Assembly: GCA_030445745.1 (NCBI GenBank)
Contig: JASUTE010000006.1
Coordinates: 1-64,000, forward strand
Origin: Candidatus Cloacimonadota bacterium
GTDB lineage: Bacteria > Cloacimonadota > Cloacimonadia > Cloacimonadales > TCS61
Reading direction: 5' to 3'
Length of the DNA stretch: 64,000 nt
This document shows, piece after piece, positions 16,142 to 24,717 of the stretch. Position 1 is the stretch's first letter, and the number at the start of each line of letters is the position of its first letter. The notes under the pieces were generated by a model. It saw nothing but the letters and a program-made list of their open reading frames with translations, had not been told where the DNA came from and ran no database searches. The translations under genes and the position numbers were made by a program.

Positions 16142-19015
16142 ATGGAAGCAAGAATTTATGAATTGAAAGTTCTGTTAGTGGAAGATGAATTAATTATAAG
16201 AGAATCCTTTCGATCTCTGCTGAAAAGAAGAGTAAAAAAATTCATAACTGCCAAAGATGGATTAGATGGATTGGAGAAATTTAAACAGGAACGTCCAGAT
16301 ATTGTGATGACTGATATAAAAATGCCTAAGATGGATGGTCTGGAGATGATAGCTAAGATAAAAGAGATAGATCCCGATACGATAATTGTGGTGATTTCTG
16401 CTCACAGCGAAACAGAATATTTACTTGATGCTATTGAGGTTGGAGTTAACAATTTTCTTATAAAACCGGTGGATAAGCCCAAATTATATAATTTATTGGC
16501 TAAGTATGTCCAAGACTTGAAGCTGAAAAGTGAATTGGAACAAAAACGTTTGGAAAAGGAGCAAACAGAACTACAGTTAAGAGAGAAAGAGAAGAAGTAT
16601 CGCAGAGTATTCGAAGAATTTCAGGACTTGTATTTCGAAATAGACCTTTCAGGTTATATCCTTACCGTAACTCCTTACATTCAAAAGCTTACCGGCTATA
16701 CACCGCAAGAAGTAGAAGGGAAAAATATTGAACTCTTTTACAAAAACAGAGCAAGCAAAGAAAAATTCTTAGATAAATTAGTTCGCAATAGTAATGTGGA
16801 AAATTTTGAAACAGAACTGCAAAGAAAAGATGGTAGCAAAATAATTGTGAGTATAAATGCCCATCTTATTTATGATAGAAATGGTAATATTAAAAATATC
16901 ACTGGTGTAATTCATGATATCACTGCCAGAAAGAAAATTGAAGAAGAGCTTAGCCAGAGTTTAAAATTACAGCAGTTATATTCACAGGTTACACAGATTT
17001 TTATTGGTAGTGAAAATTGGGAATATAGTGTAGAGAAAGCTCTGCAAATAATGGGGGAAACGGTACAAGTAAGTAGAGTTTTGTTGTTTGAAGATTCACA
17101 AAATGGATACCAAACCACCAATTCTTTTGAATGGAGCAGTGATGAAATAGAGACAAATGCTAACCAACTCCAGGGAATGCATTTTTCACAAACACCAGCT
17201 TGGAAAGCTCTGCTACAAGAAGAGGGCGAAATTTTATGCAATGATATCAATAAATTGCCAAAAGATATACGCGAAAATTTAAAGCCACTTGCTGTTCGTT
17301 CTCTGCTAGTTTGTCCACTGGTTATTAGGAATGAAGTGAAGGGATCTCTTGCCTTTGTGGAATGTGGGTACGATAAAAATTGGACAAAAGATGAAAGGGA
17401 AATGTTGCATACGATTTCCAATATTATTGCAAATTTTATAGAAAAAAACCGCGCCTACGAAAGATTAATGATTAGTGAAGAGAAGTTTAGGGTGATAGGT
17501 TCAGCTGCCAATGATGCAATAATAATGGCCGATTCCAAAGGCAATATAAATTTTTGGAATTCTGCTGCTGAAAAAATATTTGGATATTCCCAAACAGAAG
17601 TAATTGGGAAAAATGTTCATACCTTGATTGCTCCAGAAAGATACATGCAAGAGTACAAAAAAAATTGGTTCCATTTTCAAAATACAGGAGAGGGTAAAGC
17701 CATTGGTACAACTTTAGAATTAAGTGCACTAAGAAGAAATGGAGAAGAGTTTCCAGTTGAACTTTCACTCTCTTCGGTAAAAGTTCAAGATGAATGGAAT
17801 GCAGTGGGTATACTGCGTGATATTACCCAAAGAAAAGAAGCTGAAAAGAAGATAAAGCTGCAGAATGAAAATTTACTGCGGGAATTAGAAATAGCTGCTT
17901 CGGTGCAGCAGTATTTGCTTCCTAATTGGTTAGTTTACGAGAAAGAGATAGTATTTTCTTCTGCATATACACCATCTTCGGAAGTAGGCGGTGATATATT
18001 CGATATAAAAAAAATCTCTTCCTCTCGTTATGTGTTATATGTAGGCGATATTTCTGGTCATGGTGTGCAAGCTGCACTACTGATGACAGCTGTGCGTTCT
18101 ACTATCTCGATGCTGGTGGACAATATGAAGACCAGGTTAGAACCTTATAAAATAGTAAATGAGCTTAACCGGATTATAAGTAAAGAATTATTCCACAGAA
18201 ATTACCTTACTATGGTGTTTGCAATTATTGATTTGGAAAAGGGTGTAGTGAAATATTTTAATGCAGGCCATCCACCAATAATTAAATATGATATAAAACA
18301 AAGAGAAACTGAATTACTTCCCCCAAAAGGTGGAGTTCCAATTGGATGGGAAAAAGATTACCACTATCGCCGTGAAGACCAGGACAGCTTTGCTATCGAT
18401 GAAAACCAGCTATTTTTCCTTTATACCGATGGTATTTTTGAATGTGAGGATAAACAGGGCAATCAATTAGGATTGCAAGGACTAAGGGAATTTTTGAATA
18501 AAAATATTGTAAATGCCAACAGTCTGATAATTCCTCACAAAATTAAACACAAACTAATAGAAAAAGAATACGATGTCAGCTCCGATGATTTCACTTTAGT
18601 ATGTTTTCGTAAATTGCTGCCTTCCGATAATAAAAAGAAATCTTATCTAATTCGTTCTTTGGTAGAAAATATCGGAGAAGTGGCTATTCATTGTGAGAAT
18701 TTTATTAAAAGTAAGTTTAATGACCCCGATTTTGCTGCGAAAGTGGAAATTGTGGTCGATGAATTTTTGAATGAAGTAATAAAACGTGGCTATGTAAACA
18801 AAGCTGAAAGCCTTATAATGCTACAATTGGAAACTGAAGATATTCTGAAACTAACATTTTGGGATAAAGGTGATGATTGGGGAATTCCTATTAACAAAGG
18901 AAAAGCTGATGAAATGGGATTCCAGCTTATTTTTACTATAGCTAACAACATTGTTCGTAACAGATATGGAGATATTAACGAAACGATAATAGAGATGCCT
19001 TATGAAAAAAAATAA
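16142..19015 (+). CDS. Response regulator with PAS, GAF, PP2C phosphatase and degenerate ATPase domains (2)
   Basis: 957 aa, two bases after the previous gene. Receiver 5-120 with Asp58 (VMTDIKMP) and LIKPV; PAS about 145-260; GAF about 285-440 (VSRVLLFEDSQNGYQTTN, LLVCPLVIRNEVKGSLAFVE); PAS about 445-565. The PP2C domain, about 590-805, has all metal motifs: GGDIFDI, GDISGHG, YTDGIFE, SDDFTLV. The C-terminal RsbW-like domain is weaker than in its paralogue: the N box reads DEFLNEVIKRGY and the glycine-rich box DEMGFQLIF, so ATP binding is doubtful. It shares its core layout with the previous protein but has an added GAF domain, so it should read different signals. Its 3' end overlaps the first glycosyltransferase gene by 14 bases. 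Confidence 0.9.
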   Translation: MEARIYELKVLLVEDELIIRESFRSLLKRRVKKFITAKDGLDGLEKFKQERPDIVMTDIKMPKMDGLEMIAKIKEIDPDTIIVVISAHSETEYLLDAIEVGVNNFLIKPVDKPKLYNLLAKYVQDLKLKSELEQKRLEKEQTELQLREKEKKYRRVFEEFQDLYFEIDLSGYILTVTPYIQKLTGYTPQEVEGKNIELFYKNRASKEKFLDKLVRNSNVENFETELQRKDGSKIIVSINAHLIYDRNGNIKNITGVIHDITARKKIEEELSQSLKLQQLYSQVTQIFIGSENWEYSVEKALQIMGETVQVSRVLLFEDSQNGYQTTNSFEWSSDEIETNANQLQGMHFSQTPAWKALLQEEGEILCNDINKLPKDIRENLKPLAVRSLLVCPLVIRNEVKGSLAFVECGYDKNWTKDEREMLHTISNIIANFIEKNRAYERLMISEEKFRVIGSAANDAIIMADSKGNINFWNSAAEKIFGYSQTEVIGKNVHTLIAPERYMQEYKKNWFHFQNTGEGKAIGTTLELSALRRNGEEFPVELSLSSVKVQDEWNAVGILRDITQRKEAEKKIKLQNENLLRELEIAASVQQYLLPNWLVYEKEIVFSSAYTPSSEVGGDIFDIKKISSSRYVLYVGDISGHGVQAALLMTAVRSTISMLVDNMKTRLEPYKIVNELNRIISKELFHRNYLTMVFAIIDLEKGVVKYFNAGHPPIIKYDIKQRETELLPPKGGVPIGWEKDYHYRREDQDSFAIDENQLFFLYTDGIFECEDKQGNQLGLQGLREFLNKNIVNANSLIIPHKIKHKLIEKEYDVSSDDFTLVCFRKLLPSDNKKKSYLIRSLVENIGEVAIHCENFIKSKFNDPDFAAKVEIVVDEFLNEVIKRGYVNKAESLIMLQLETEDILKLTFWDKGDDWGIPINKGKADEMGFQLIFTIANNIVRNRYGDINETIIEMPYEKK

Positions 19016-20177
19016 AAAATTACTTTATATTGATGTTCCTTTTATGAATGAAAAAGGTGGTGATAAAAATCGTAGTCGTTTCCTTTGGAACACACTGCAA
19101 GCAAATTACGATTGCGATTTATTACTTATTAATCATTTTAGAAAAGATAGCAAAATTGCCAAACACAATGGTTACAACGAGTTGTTTCAACTTAGGACAA
19201 CCCAAAAAAGTCTATTTCAGTCACATAGTTACTTCAACTTTAGCAAAAACGAAATTGCCAAGTTTGCTGGAATACTACAAAAACATAACTATGATATAAT
19301 TTTTATCCGTTTTGCTTCACCAGCATTTTTAACTCCCACCATCGAAAAAGTTTTGCCTCAAGCTAAAATCGTTTTAGATATCGATATGCTCTTTTCGCGA
19401 CTTTCCAAACTTGCCTGGCAAGCCAATCCAACTTTGAAAAACCGCTACTTTTTGTTAGAATTTATAAGACAGCGCAATTATGAATTTGAACTTTTTGCTC
19501 GTCCTTATCTGTTTTTCTTCAGCAATGTGGTTGAAAAAAAACTAGTTGAAAAAATCTACATTAATCCCTCATTCAAGGGAAAATTACAAGTTATTCCTAA
19601 TGTTATGCATCCGGTGACAGCGCAAAATTCTTTTCCTAAGAAAAATTATATTCTTTTCTATGGTGATCTTGGTTCAACTGCCAACTTAGATGCGTTTGAA
19701 TTTCTTGTTAAAAAGATCTATCCGCTGGTTTCGGCTAAGTTGAAGCAGAAGAAAGCAATAATAAATGTGGTAGGGAAAAACAAACAAGCTTTAAGTAACG
19801 TAATAAAAGAACACCATAATTTGGAAAATATTGAAGTTGTGGGTGAGGTTGATGATATAAACATCTGGATTGGAGCAGCAAGATTTGTACTTTTACCAAT
19901 TCGTATTGCTTCGGGAACCCGAACACGTATTTTGGAAGCTGCTGCTACCAAAACCCCTGTAATAACAACGTCAATTGGTGTTGAAGGATTTGAATTTAAT
20001 GACCGGGAAATAGTAATTGCCGATACTGCTGAAACAATTTCCCAAAATATAATTTCTTTATTAGAAGATAGTGAAAAATGCAAAAAAATCGGCGAAAAAT
20101 TCCATGAAAAAGCAAAAAAACTCTATCTGGATTCTATAATAGCACAGAAAATGATAAATAACATCGAAAAATTTTGA
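19002..20177 (+). CDS. Glycosyltransferase, GT4-like
   Basis: 391 aa. The start overlaps the phosphatase gene by 14 bases, so translation is probably coupled. The N-terminal half is divergent. The C-terminal GT-B nucleotide-sugar-binding half is clear: ILFYGDLGSTANLDAFEFL, VVGEVDDINIWIGAARFVLLP, and the donor-binding region SGTRTRILEAAATKTPVITT with an IGVEGF turn. This resembles GT4 enzymes that add sugars to polysaccharide repeat units at the inner membrane. The sugar and acceptor are not predictable. The overlap links the signalling operon physically to the polysaccharide locus. Confidence 0.85.
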   Translation: MKKNKKLLYIDVPFMNEKGGDKNRSRFLWNTLQANYDCDLLLINHFRKDSKIAKHNGYNELFQLRTTQKSLFQSHSYFNFSKNEIAKFAGILQKHNYDIIFIRFASPAFLTPTIEKVLPQAKIVLDIDMLFSRLSKLAWQANPTLKNRYFLLEFIRQRNYEFELFARPYLFFFSNVVEKKLVEKIYINPSFKGKLQVIPNVMHPVTAQNSFPKKNYILFYGDLGSTANLDAFEFLVKKIYPLVSAKLKQKKAIINVVGKNKQALSNVIKEHHNLENIEVVGEVDDINIWIGAARFVLLPIRIASGTRTRILEAAATKTPVITTSIGVEGFEFNDREIVIADTAETISQNIISLLEDSEKCKKIGEKFHEKAKKLYLDSIIAQKMINNIEKF

Positions 20178-20350
20178 TAATTTAGTATAAGATTATAAGA
20201 TTTTGTGCAATTTGAACTTGTAGTAGTATTTGATTTATTAATTCTTACTCCTTTTTCTTGGCTGAGCAATGTATTCGATCAGGATGGTAGCTGTGTTAAT
20301 AATGGGAATATAAGCTTATTAATTTCATAATCGTAAAAGTAGGAGGTTAT

Positions 20351-20650
20351 ATGAGTTACAATGTAAAAGATTTCGCTGAATTAACCTTAAGAGATTTTTT
20401 GGCAATAGATCGCACTAAGCTGGCAAACTCCAGAACTGTTTTGGCATATATACGTACAGCTTTAATGATGGTTGTTTCTGCGATTACACTAATGAAGCTC
20501 TTTCCCCAGTTTCTTATTATGCAATATTTTGCCTATATTCTTTTCCCAATTGCTGGCTTGGTCTTTATTATCGGATTAGCGCAGTATTTTAAATTCCGAG
20601 GAAAAATTACCTTAGAAGCTTCGCAGCTGAAATGCGAAGATAATAAATAG
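20351..20650 (+). CDS. DUF202 family small membrane protein
   Basis: 99 aa, start after a good AGGAGGTT. The N-terminal motif FLAIDRTKLANSRTVLAYIRTAL is the hallmark of the DUF202 family (PF02656, also at the end of VTC polyphosphate proteins). Two transmembrane helices follow, about 35-55 and 60-80. The biochemical function is unknown. The 173 bases before it hold a possible short coding remnant (FELVVVFDLLILTPFSWL) that I could not identify. One base separates it from the following glycosyltransferase gene, so it belongs to the polysaccharide transcription unit. Confidence 0.8.
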   Translation: MSYNVKDFAELTLRDFLAIDRTKLANSRTVLAYIRTALMMVVSAITLMKLFPQFLIMQYFAYILFPIAGLVFIIGLAQYFKFRGKITLEASQLKCEDNK

Positions 20651-20651
20651 T

Positions 20652-21803
20652 ATGAAAATTCTGTGGATAAATGAAAAGGCAGAATTTGTGGGTGGTTGCG
20701 AGAGCTTTGTAGCCAATACAGCAGCTTTATTGGAAAAAAATGGAACCGAAAATATACTTTTGTATAGCGTGGAAGGCTGGACTGAGCCCCGCTTTGTGAA
20801 AAATTTCAGCCAGAGTTATCCCATAGTAAGGCCATTAAGACAAATAAAAGAGATAGAACCAGATATAATTTATCTTCACCAGCTTACCAATAAGAAGTTT
20901 ATGAGGGAAATTCTACAAAGCAATATTCCGGTAGTAATTTTCTATCACGACCATCAGTTGTTTTGTCTGCGCGAACATAAATACAAAGCCATTACCCACA
21001 AAACTTGTCAAAAACCAATAGGATTACGTTGTTACCCTTGTTTGGGATTTGTGAATAAAACCGATAAATTTCCCTATCTACGGTTGCGTACACTTTATTC
21101 AGTAAGAAAACAACAAAAAATGCAAAAAAAAGCACAAGCTTTTGTGGTAGCTTCCCAATACATGAAAAAACATCTCATAGCGCATGGTTATCCTCCATCC
21201 AAAATTTTTGTAGTTCCCCTTTATTCAGTTGCCCACCTGGACGAATCGCTGCAATTTCCTCAAAATGGCAAGTTACTATTTGTCGGCCAAATTCTACGTG
21301 GGAAAGGTGTAGGTGTTTTGCTGCAAGCTTTAAAAAAACTGCCAGATAATATAACCTGTACTTTCTGCGGTAGTGGAGATCAACAGAGAAAATTTATTAA
21401 AATGGCTCGAAAATTAGGTTTGTTAAATAGAGTTAATTTTGTTGGAAAAGTTGAATCGGTACAATTGGAAAAATTCTACCGGGAAGCGGAAATGGTGGTT
21501 GTTCCCAGTATAACCCCAGAAACTTTTGGTTTAGTAGGTTTGGAAGCGATGAGTTTTGCTAAACCTATTGTTGCAGCAAATGTGGGCGGAATTGGAATGT
21601 GGTTGCAGCACAACGTAAATGGTTTGTTATTCAATTCTGGTGATAGTGAAGGATTGGCACATGCGATTTTGATGCTTCATCAAGAGCCTGAACTTCGCAA
21701 AAAGATGGGCAAAAAGGGCCAACAGATCTTACAGGAAAAATTTCGCCCACAACAACATCTGCAAAAGTTAATACAGCTTTTTCAAAAGCTGGGGGAAAAT
21801 TAA
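20652..21803 (+). CDS. Glycosyltransferase, GT4 family
   Basis: 383 aa. The N-terminus has the GT4 acceptor-side loop FVGGCESFVANTAALLEKNG. The C-terminus has LLFVGQILRGKGVGVLLQAL and the EX7E signature in PETFGLVGLEAM, followed by AKPIVAANVGGI. A cysteine-rich insert, FCLREHKYKAITHKTC then CYPC at about residues 105-130, recurs in a GT4 subgroup and could bind metal or form structure. It probably transfers a sugar from a nucleotide or GDP/UDP donor to the lipid-linked repeat. Packed between DUF202 and a nucleotidyltransferase-like gene with one-base spacing on each side. Confidence 0.9.
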   Translation: MKILWINEKAEFVGGCESFVANTAALLEKNGTENILLYSVEGWTEPRFVKNFSQSYPIVRPLRQIKEIEPDIIYLHQLTNKKFMREILQSNIPVVIFYHDHQLFCLREHKYKAITHKTCQKPIGLRCYPCLGFVNKTDKFPYLRLRTLYSVRKQQKMQKKAQAFVVASQYMKKHLIAHGYPPSKIFVVPLYSVAHLDESLQFPQNGKLLFVGQILRGKGVGVLLQALKKLPDNITCTFCGSGDQQRKFIKMARKLGLLNRVNFVGKVESVQLEKFYREAEMVVVPSITPETFGLVGLEAMSFAKPIVAANVGGIGMWLQHNVNGLLFNSGDSEGLAHAILMLHQEPELRKKMGKKGQQILQEKFRPQQHLQKLIQLFQKLGEN

Positions 21804-21804
21804 G

Positions 21805-23007
21805 ATGAATTGGGGTAAATTCACAGTTAAAGGTTCTGCGAAAGTGGAAAACAAGATAAAGGACATGCTGCAACAGATAGCAGCTGAATTTGCCAAGGTT
21901 TTATTGCCCGAGGAGTACAAAGCTGTTATTTTATTAGGTGGTTATGGCCGCGGCGAGGGTGGAGTGCTAATTGAAAATGGAGTTGAAAAACCACATAATA
22001 ATTTCGATTTGCTACTTATTTACAAAAAAAATATACGGCAGAAATTACAAACCTTACATAACATATTGGGAGAGTTTTCCCAGAAAAATGCGATAGGAAT
22101 CGATTTGGGCACAATCTCGGCTTGCAAATTGAAGCATGCTCGCTGCCGCTTAATGTGGTATGATATGCGTTATGGACATAAGACAATTTTAGGTGATGAA
22201 AGGTTTGTGAGTTCTATAAAACAGTTCAAATTGGAAAATGTTCCTGACTGGGATATATTGAATTTAATGGTGAATCGTGGCACTTTAATGATAATTAACG
22301 ATCTTCTTTTAGAAAAAAAGGAATTAGAAGTAACGCAACAAAAATTAATTGTGAAGCATTTGATGAAGGCTATCATCGGCTATGGCGATGCCCTATTGTA
22401 CTTTCTGAACAACTATAGCTGGAGTTATTTGGAAAAACAACAACTTATGCGTCAGCAAACTCAAGTGGATTCCGAATTCCAAAGCTGGTACGATGCAGCT
22501 ATTGAATTTAGGTTTCAGCCCGATTACATTAAATTTTTGCAAAATGATCTAACTGAAATTACCGAAAGATTACGCCAAAAATTTTCCCAAATATTCTTGT
22601 ATTGCGGGCAGCAACGATTAAAAAAGAAAATTACTAATTGGACAGAATATCCAGATATAGTTTTTCGTAATGCAATCTGCCAGCAGCCATTTTCACTAAA
22701 AAGTTGGGCAAAAAAGGCGATTAATTTCTTCCAAAATACCCAATACAGCGGTAAGACTGGGTTTAAAACCGCCTTGGGCTATAGATTTTTAGGAAAAACC
22801 GAATTACTTTCTGTGTTTTTTCCTTTTTTCGCCTTCCAACTTACAGACCAGCATTATAAAAACGTGATCAAAAAATCTCTATTAACTGATAATGAAGAAG
22901 TTAGTGAATTAAGGAAGGACTATCTGAGGATGTGGAGTAAATTCGGGGATGTTAATTTTTCCGATATGCTAAAAAAATATGGAATTGAAATAGGAGAGAG
23001 CGTATGA
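21805..23007 (+). CDS. Nucleotidyltransferase-fold protein of unknown function
   Basis: 400 aa. I do not recognise the family as a whole. Residues about 35-75 read VILLGGYGRGEGG and, after an insert, NNFDLLLIYKK. This fits the GG/S...R.E and D.[LIV].[LIV] motifs of the minimal nucleotidyltransferase fold. The second acidic residue of the usual D-x-D pair is missing (FDLLLI). Residues 150-400 are helical and rich in aromatic and basic residues, with no recognised motif. It overlaps the deacetylase gene by 4 bases (ATGA) and follows a glycosyltransferase by one base. A role in modifying a polysaccharide precursor or carrier is a guess from context. Confidence 0.6.
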   Translation: MNWGKFTVKGSAKVENKIKDMLQQIAAEFAKVLLPEEYKAVILLGGYGRGEGGVLIENGVEKPHNNFDLLLIYKKNIRQKLQTLHNILGEFSQKNAIGIDLGTISACKLKHARCRLMWYDMRYGHKTILGDERFVSSIKQFKLENVPDWDILNLMVNRGTLMIINDLLLEKKELEVTQQKLIVKHLMKAIIGYGDALLYFLNNYSWSYLEKQQLMRQQTQVDSEFQSWYDAAIEFRFQPDYIKFLQNDLTEITERLRQKFSQIFLYCGQQRLKKKITNWTEYPDIVFRNAICQQPFSLKSWAKKAINFFQNTQYSGKTGFKTALGYRFLGKTELLSVFFPFFAFQLTDQHYKNVIKKSLLTDNEEVSELRKDYLRMWSKFGDVNFSDMLKKYGIEIGESV

Positions 23008-23828
23008 TTTGCTTAACCACTGATCTTCATCATATGGGGCTTAAAACTGGAAATCAGGCACATGCCGATATCACCGAAATTCAAATCGCCCAAAGATATT
23101 TACATATGTTGGAAGATGCGGGAGTGCTGGCTACATTTTTTGTTACTGGTAAAGCATTTGCCGAGGAATGGGAAGATTTGAAGCCAATTTGCTTTAGCGA
23201 TTATACAGAAATTGGCGGACATAATTACTACGCTTTTAAGCCCGAACTTTGGCATAGGATTTGGAATAAACTAACAGGAAATTACAATGGTTGTTATTGG
23301 TATCAGAAATGGGATGCTCAGAAAACTATTCGCATAATAGAAGAAAAAACTGGAAGGAAAATTTCGGTTTGGCGCAATCATATGTACATGCACGGCCCTA
23401 ATACCGAGAAAGTTTTAGCAAAACTGGGAATAAAAATATGTTCCGATGGTGTAAAAAAAGATTCCAATGGCCTGCAGAAGCATCCTACCGGAATCTATAA
23501 TTTTCCTTTGAATATAATTCCAGACCACGAACATCTCTACCATGCCGAAAGGACTCCGCAATGGGTGGAAAAGTGGCAAAAACGTTATAACTGGAGTGAT
23601 GATTTTGGCCCTAATTCCTACTACATAGAAAAATGGACCGAATTGGTTCTGGAGCAATTAGCTAAAAATGAGGAGCGAGGAGTTATTTCCAACATGATAA
23701 TCCATCCCATTACGATGTATCTATGTGATAATTTTAAATCTTTTCGCAGAATTTTGGATTATTTAGAAGAGCGTGAAACCGTGTTTATGAGTAGTTTATT
23801 ACAGAATGAAGGCAAAGATGGCGGCTAA
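23004..23828 (+). CDS. Polysaccharide deacetylase-like protein
   Basis: 274 aa. The beginning ICLTTDLHHMG, then GVLATFFVTGKAFAEEW and EIGGHNYYAF, follow the NodB homology pattern: a catalytic/metal aspartate near the N-terminus, the ATFFV strand and a metal His in GGHNYY. It may remove N-acetyl groups from sugars of the exopolysaccharide, or it could be a xylanase- or chitin-type esterase relative. There is no signal peptide, so it probably acts on cytoplasmic, lipid-linked intermediates. The second metal His of the usual H-x3-H is not certain by eye. It overlaps both neighbours. Confidence 0.75.
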   Translation: MICLTTDLHHMGLKTGNQAHADITEIQIAQRYLHMLEDAGVLATFFVTGKAFAEEWEDLKPICFSDYTEIGGHNYYAFKPELWHRIWNKLTGNYNGCYWYQKWDAQKTIRIIEEKTGRKISVWRNHMYMHGPNTEKVLAKLGIKICSDGVKKDSNGLQKHPTGIYNFPLNIIPDHEHLYHAERTPQWVEKWQKRYNWSDDFGPNSYYIEKWTELVLEQLAKNEERGVISNMIIHPITMYLCDNFKSFRRILDYLEERETVFMSSLLQNEGKDGG

Positions 23829-24717
23829 TAAAATTTCGGTTATAATGCGCTGTAAGAATTCTGATTGGGTTATTGCCCAGGCTTTAGATTCACTTTTTTC
23901 GCAAACTTATAAGGATTTTCAGCTTATCGTGGCGGATTCCGGCTCTACCGACAGAACTTTAGAGATAGTGCAGCAGTATTCCTGCCAATTAATTCAAATA
24001 AAACCAGATGATTATTATCCAGGAGAGGTTTTGAATATGGCAATCGAACAAGCTGCGGGGGATATTGTTGTATTTCAAAATTCAGATGCAGTACCATTAA
24101 CACCATATTGTTTGGAACGCTTGCTAGCAGCTTTCGATGATTCAGAAATCTCTGCTGCTTTTGCTCGTCAAATTCCACGACCAGAGGCTAAAAGCTGGGT
24201 GAAAAGAGAATATGGCTCCAGTTTTCCCAATAGTGCTACTCCGCCCACTTGGATAACACTCTCTCTACCTATGGCCGCTATTCGTAAGAAGGTTTGGCAC
24301 AAACATCATTTTTTCACTGAATGTTGGGGTTCGGAAGACACAGAATGGGGACATTGGGCTAAGCAAAATGGTCTTCATGTTCAATATGTAAAAGATGCTA
24401 TCGTGATGCATTCCCATAATTATAATTTAAAACAGCTTTATGCCCGCAAGTTTATAGAAGGAGAGGCAGATGCCTTTATTTATAAGAATAAATATACTTT
24501 AGCCAAAGCTGCAAAACAATATTTGGCAGCTGTAGGCGGAGATTTATGGGCTGGGGTGAAAGAGGGTAAAGTCTCAGAAATTTGGCAAACTCCATTGCGC
24601 AGGTTAGTTCATTTTTTTGCTTATTACAAAGCGCACCGATTTGGCACAGCCAGACGAGTTAGTGGCTCTAGTAATCGCAGCCGAGCCCAAAAGGAAATCT
24701 TGAGCAGATATGAGTAG
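23818..24717 (+). CDS. Glycosyltransferase family 2
   Basis: 299 aa. I chose ATG 23818, five bases after GAAGG, over an upstream ATG at 23806 without a ribosome site. GT-A fold: ISVIMRCKNSDWVIAQALDS, then SLFSQTYKDFQLIVADSGST, a nucleotide-binding DSGSTDRT, and VFQNSDAVPL in place of the usual DxD. HFFTECWGSEDTEWG matches the ED catalytic-base region of rhamnosyltransferase-like GT2 enzymes. It probably adds a sugar to the lipid-linked repeat at the inner membrane. It overlaps the deacetylase gene by 11 bases and the next gene by 8. Confidence 0.9.
   Translation: MAANKISVIMRCKNSDWVIAQALDSLFSQTYKDFQLIVADSGSTDRTLEIVQQYSCQLIQIKPDDYYPGEVLNMAIEQAAGDIVVFQNSDAVPLTPYCLERLLAAFDDSEISAAFARQIPRPEAKSWVKREYGSSFPNSATPPTWITLSLPMAAIRKKVWHKHHFFTECWGSEDTEWGHWAKQNGLHVQYVKDAIVMHSHNYNLKQLYARKFIEGEADAFIYKNKYTLAKAAKQYLAAVGGDLWAGVKEGKVSEIWQTPLRRLVHFFAYYKAHRFGTARRVSGSSNRSRAQKEILSRYE

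Noticed and set aside
16912-17421. 169-aa open frame on the minus strand inside the second phosphatase gene
   Set aside because: Shadow of the GAF domain on the other strand, with no family features.
20178-20350. Possible short coding remnant reading FELVVVFDLLILTPFSWL
   Set aside because: Too short, no start codon with a ribosome site, and no match I can name.
21805-23007. Toxin-antitoxin (MNT/HEPN) reading of the nucleotidyltransferase-like gene
   Set aside because: No partner HEPN gene is adjacent, the protein is far longer than MNT antitoxins, and the context is polysaccharide synthesis.
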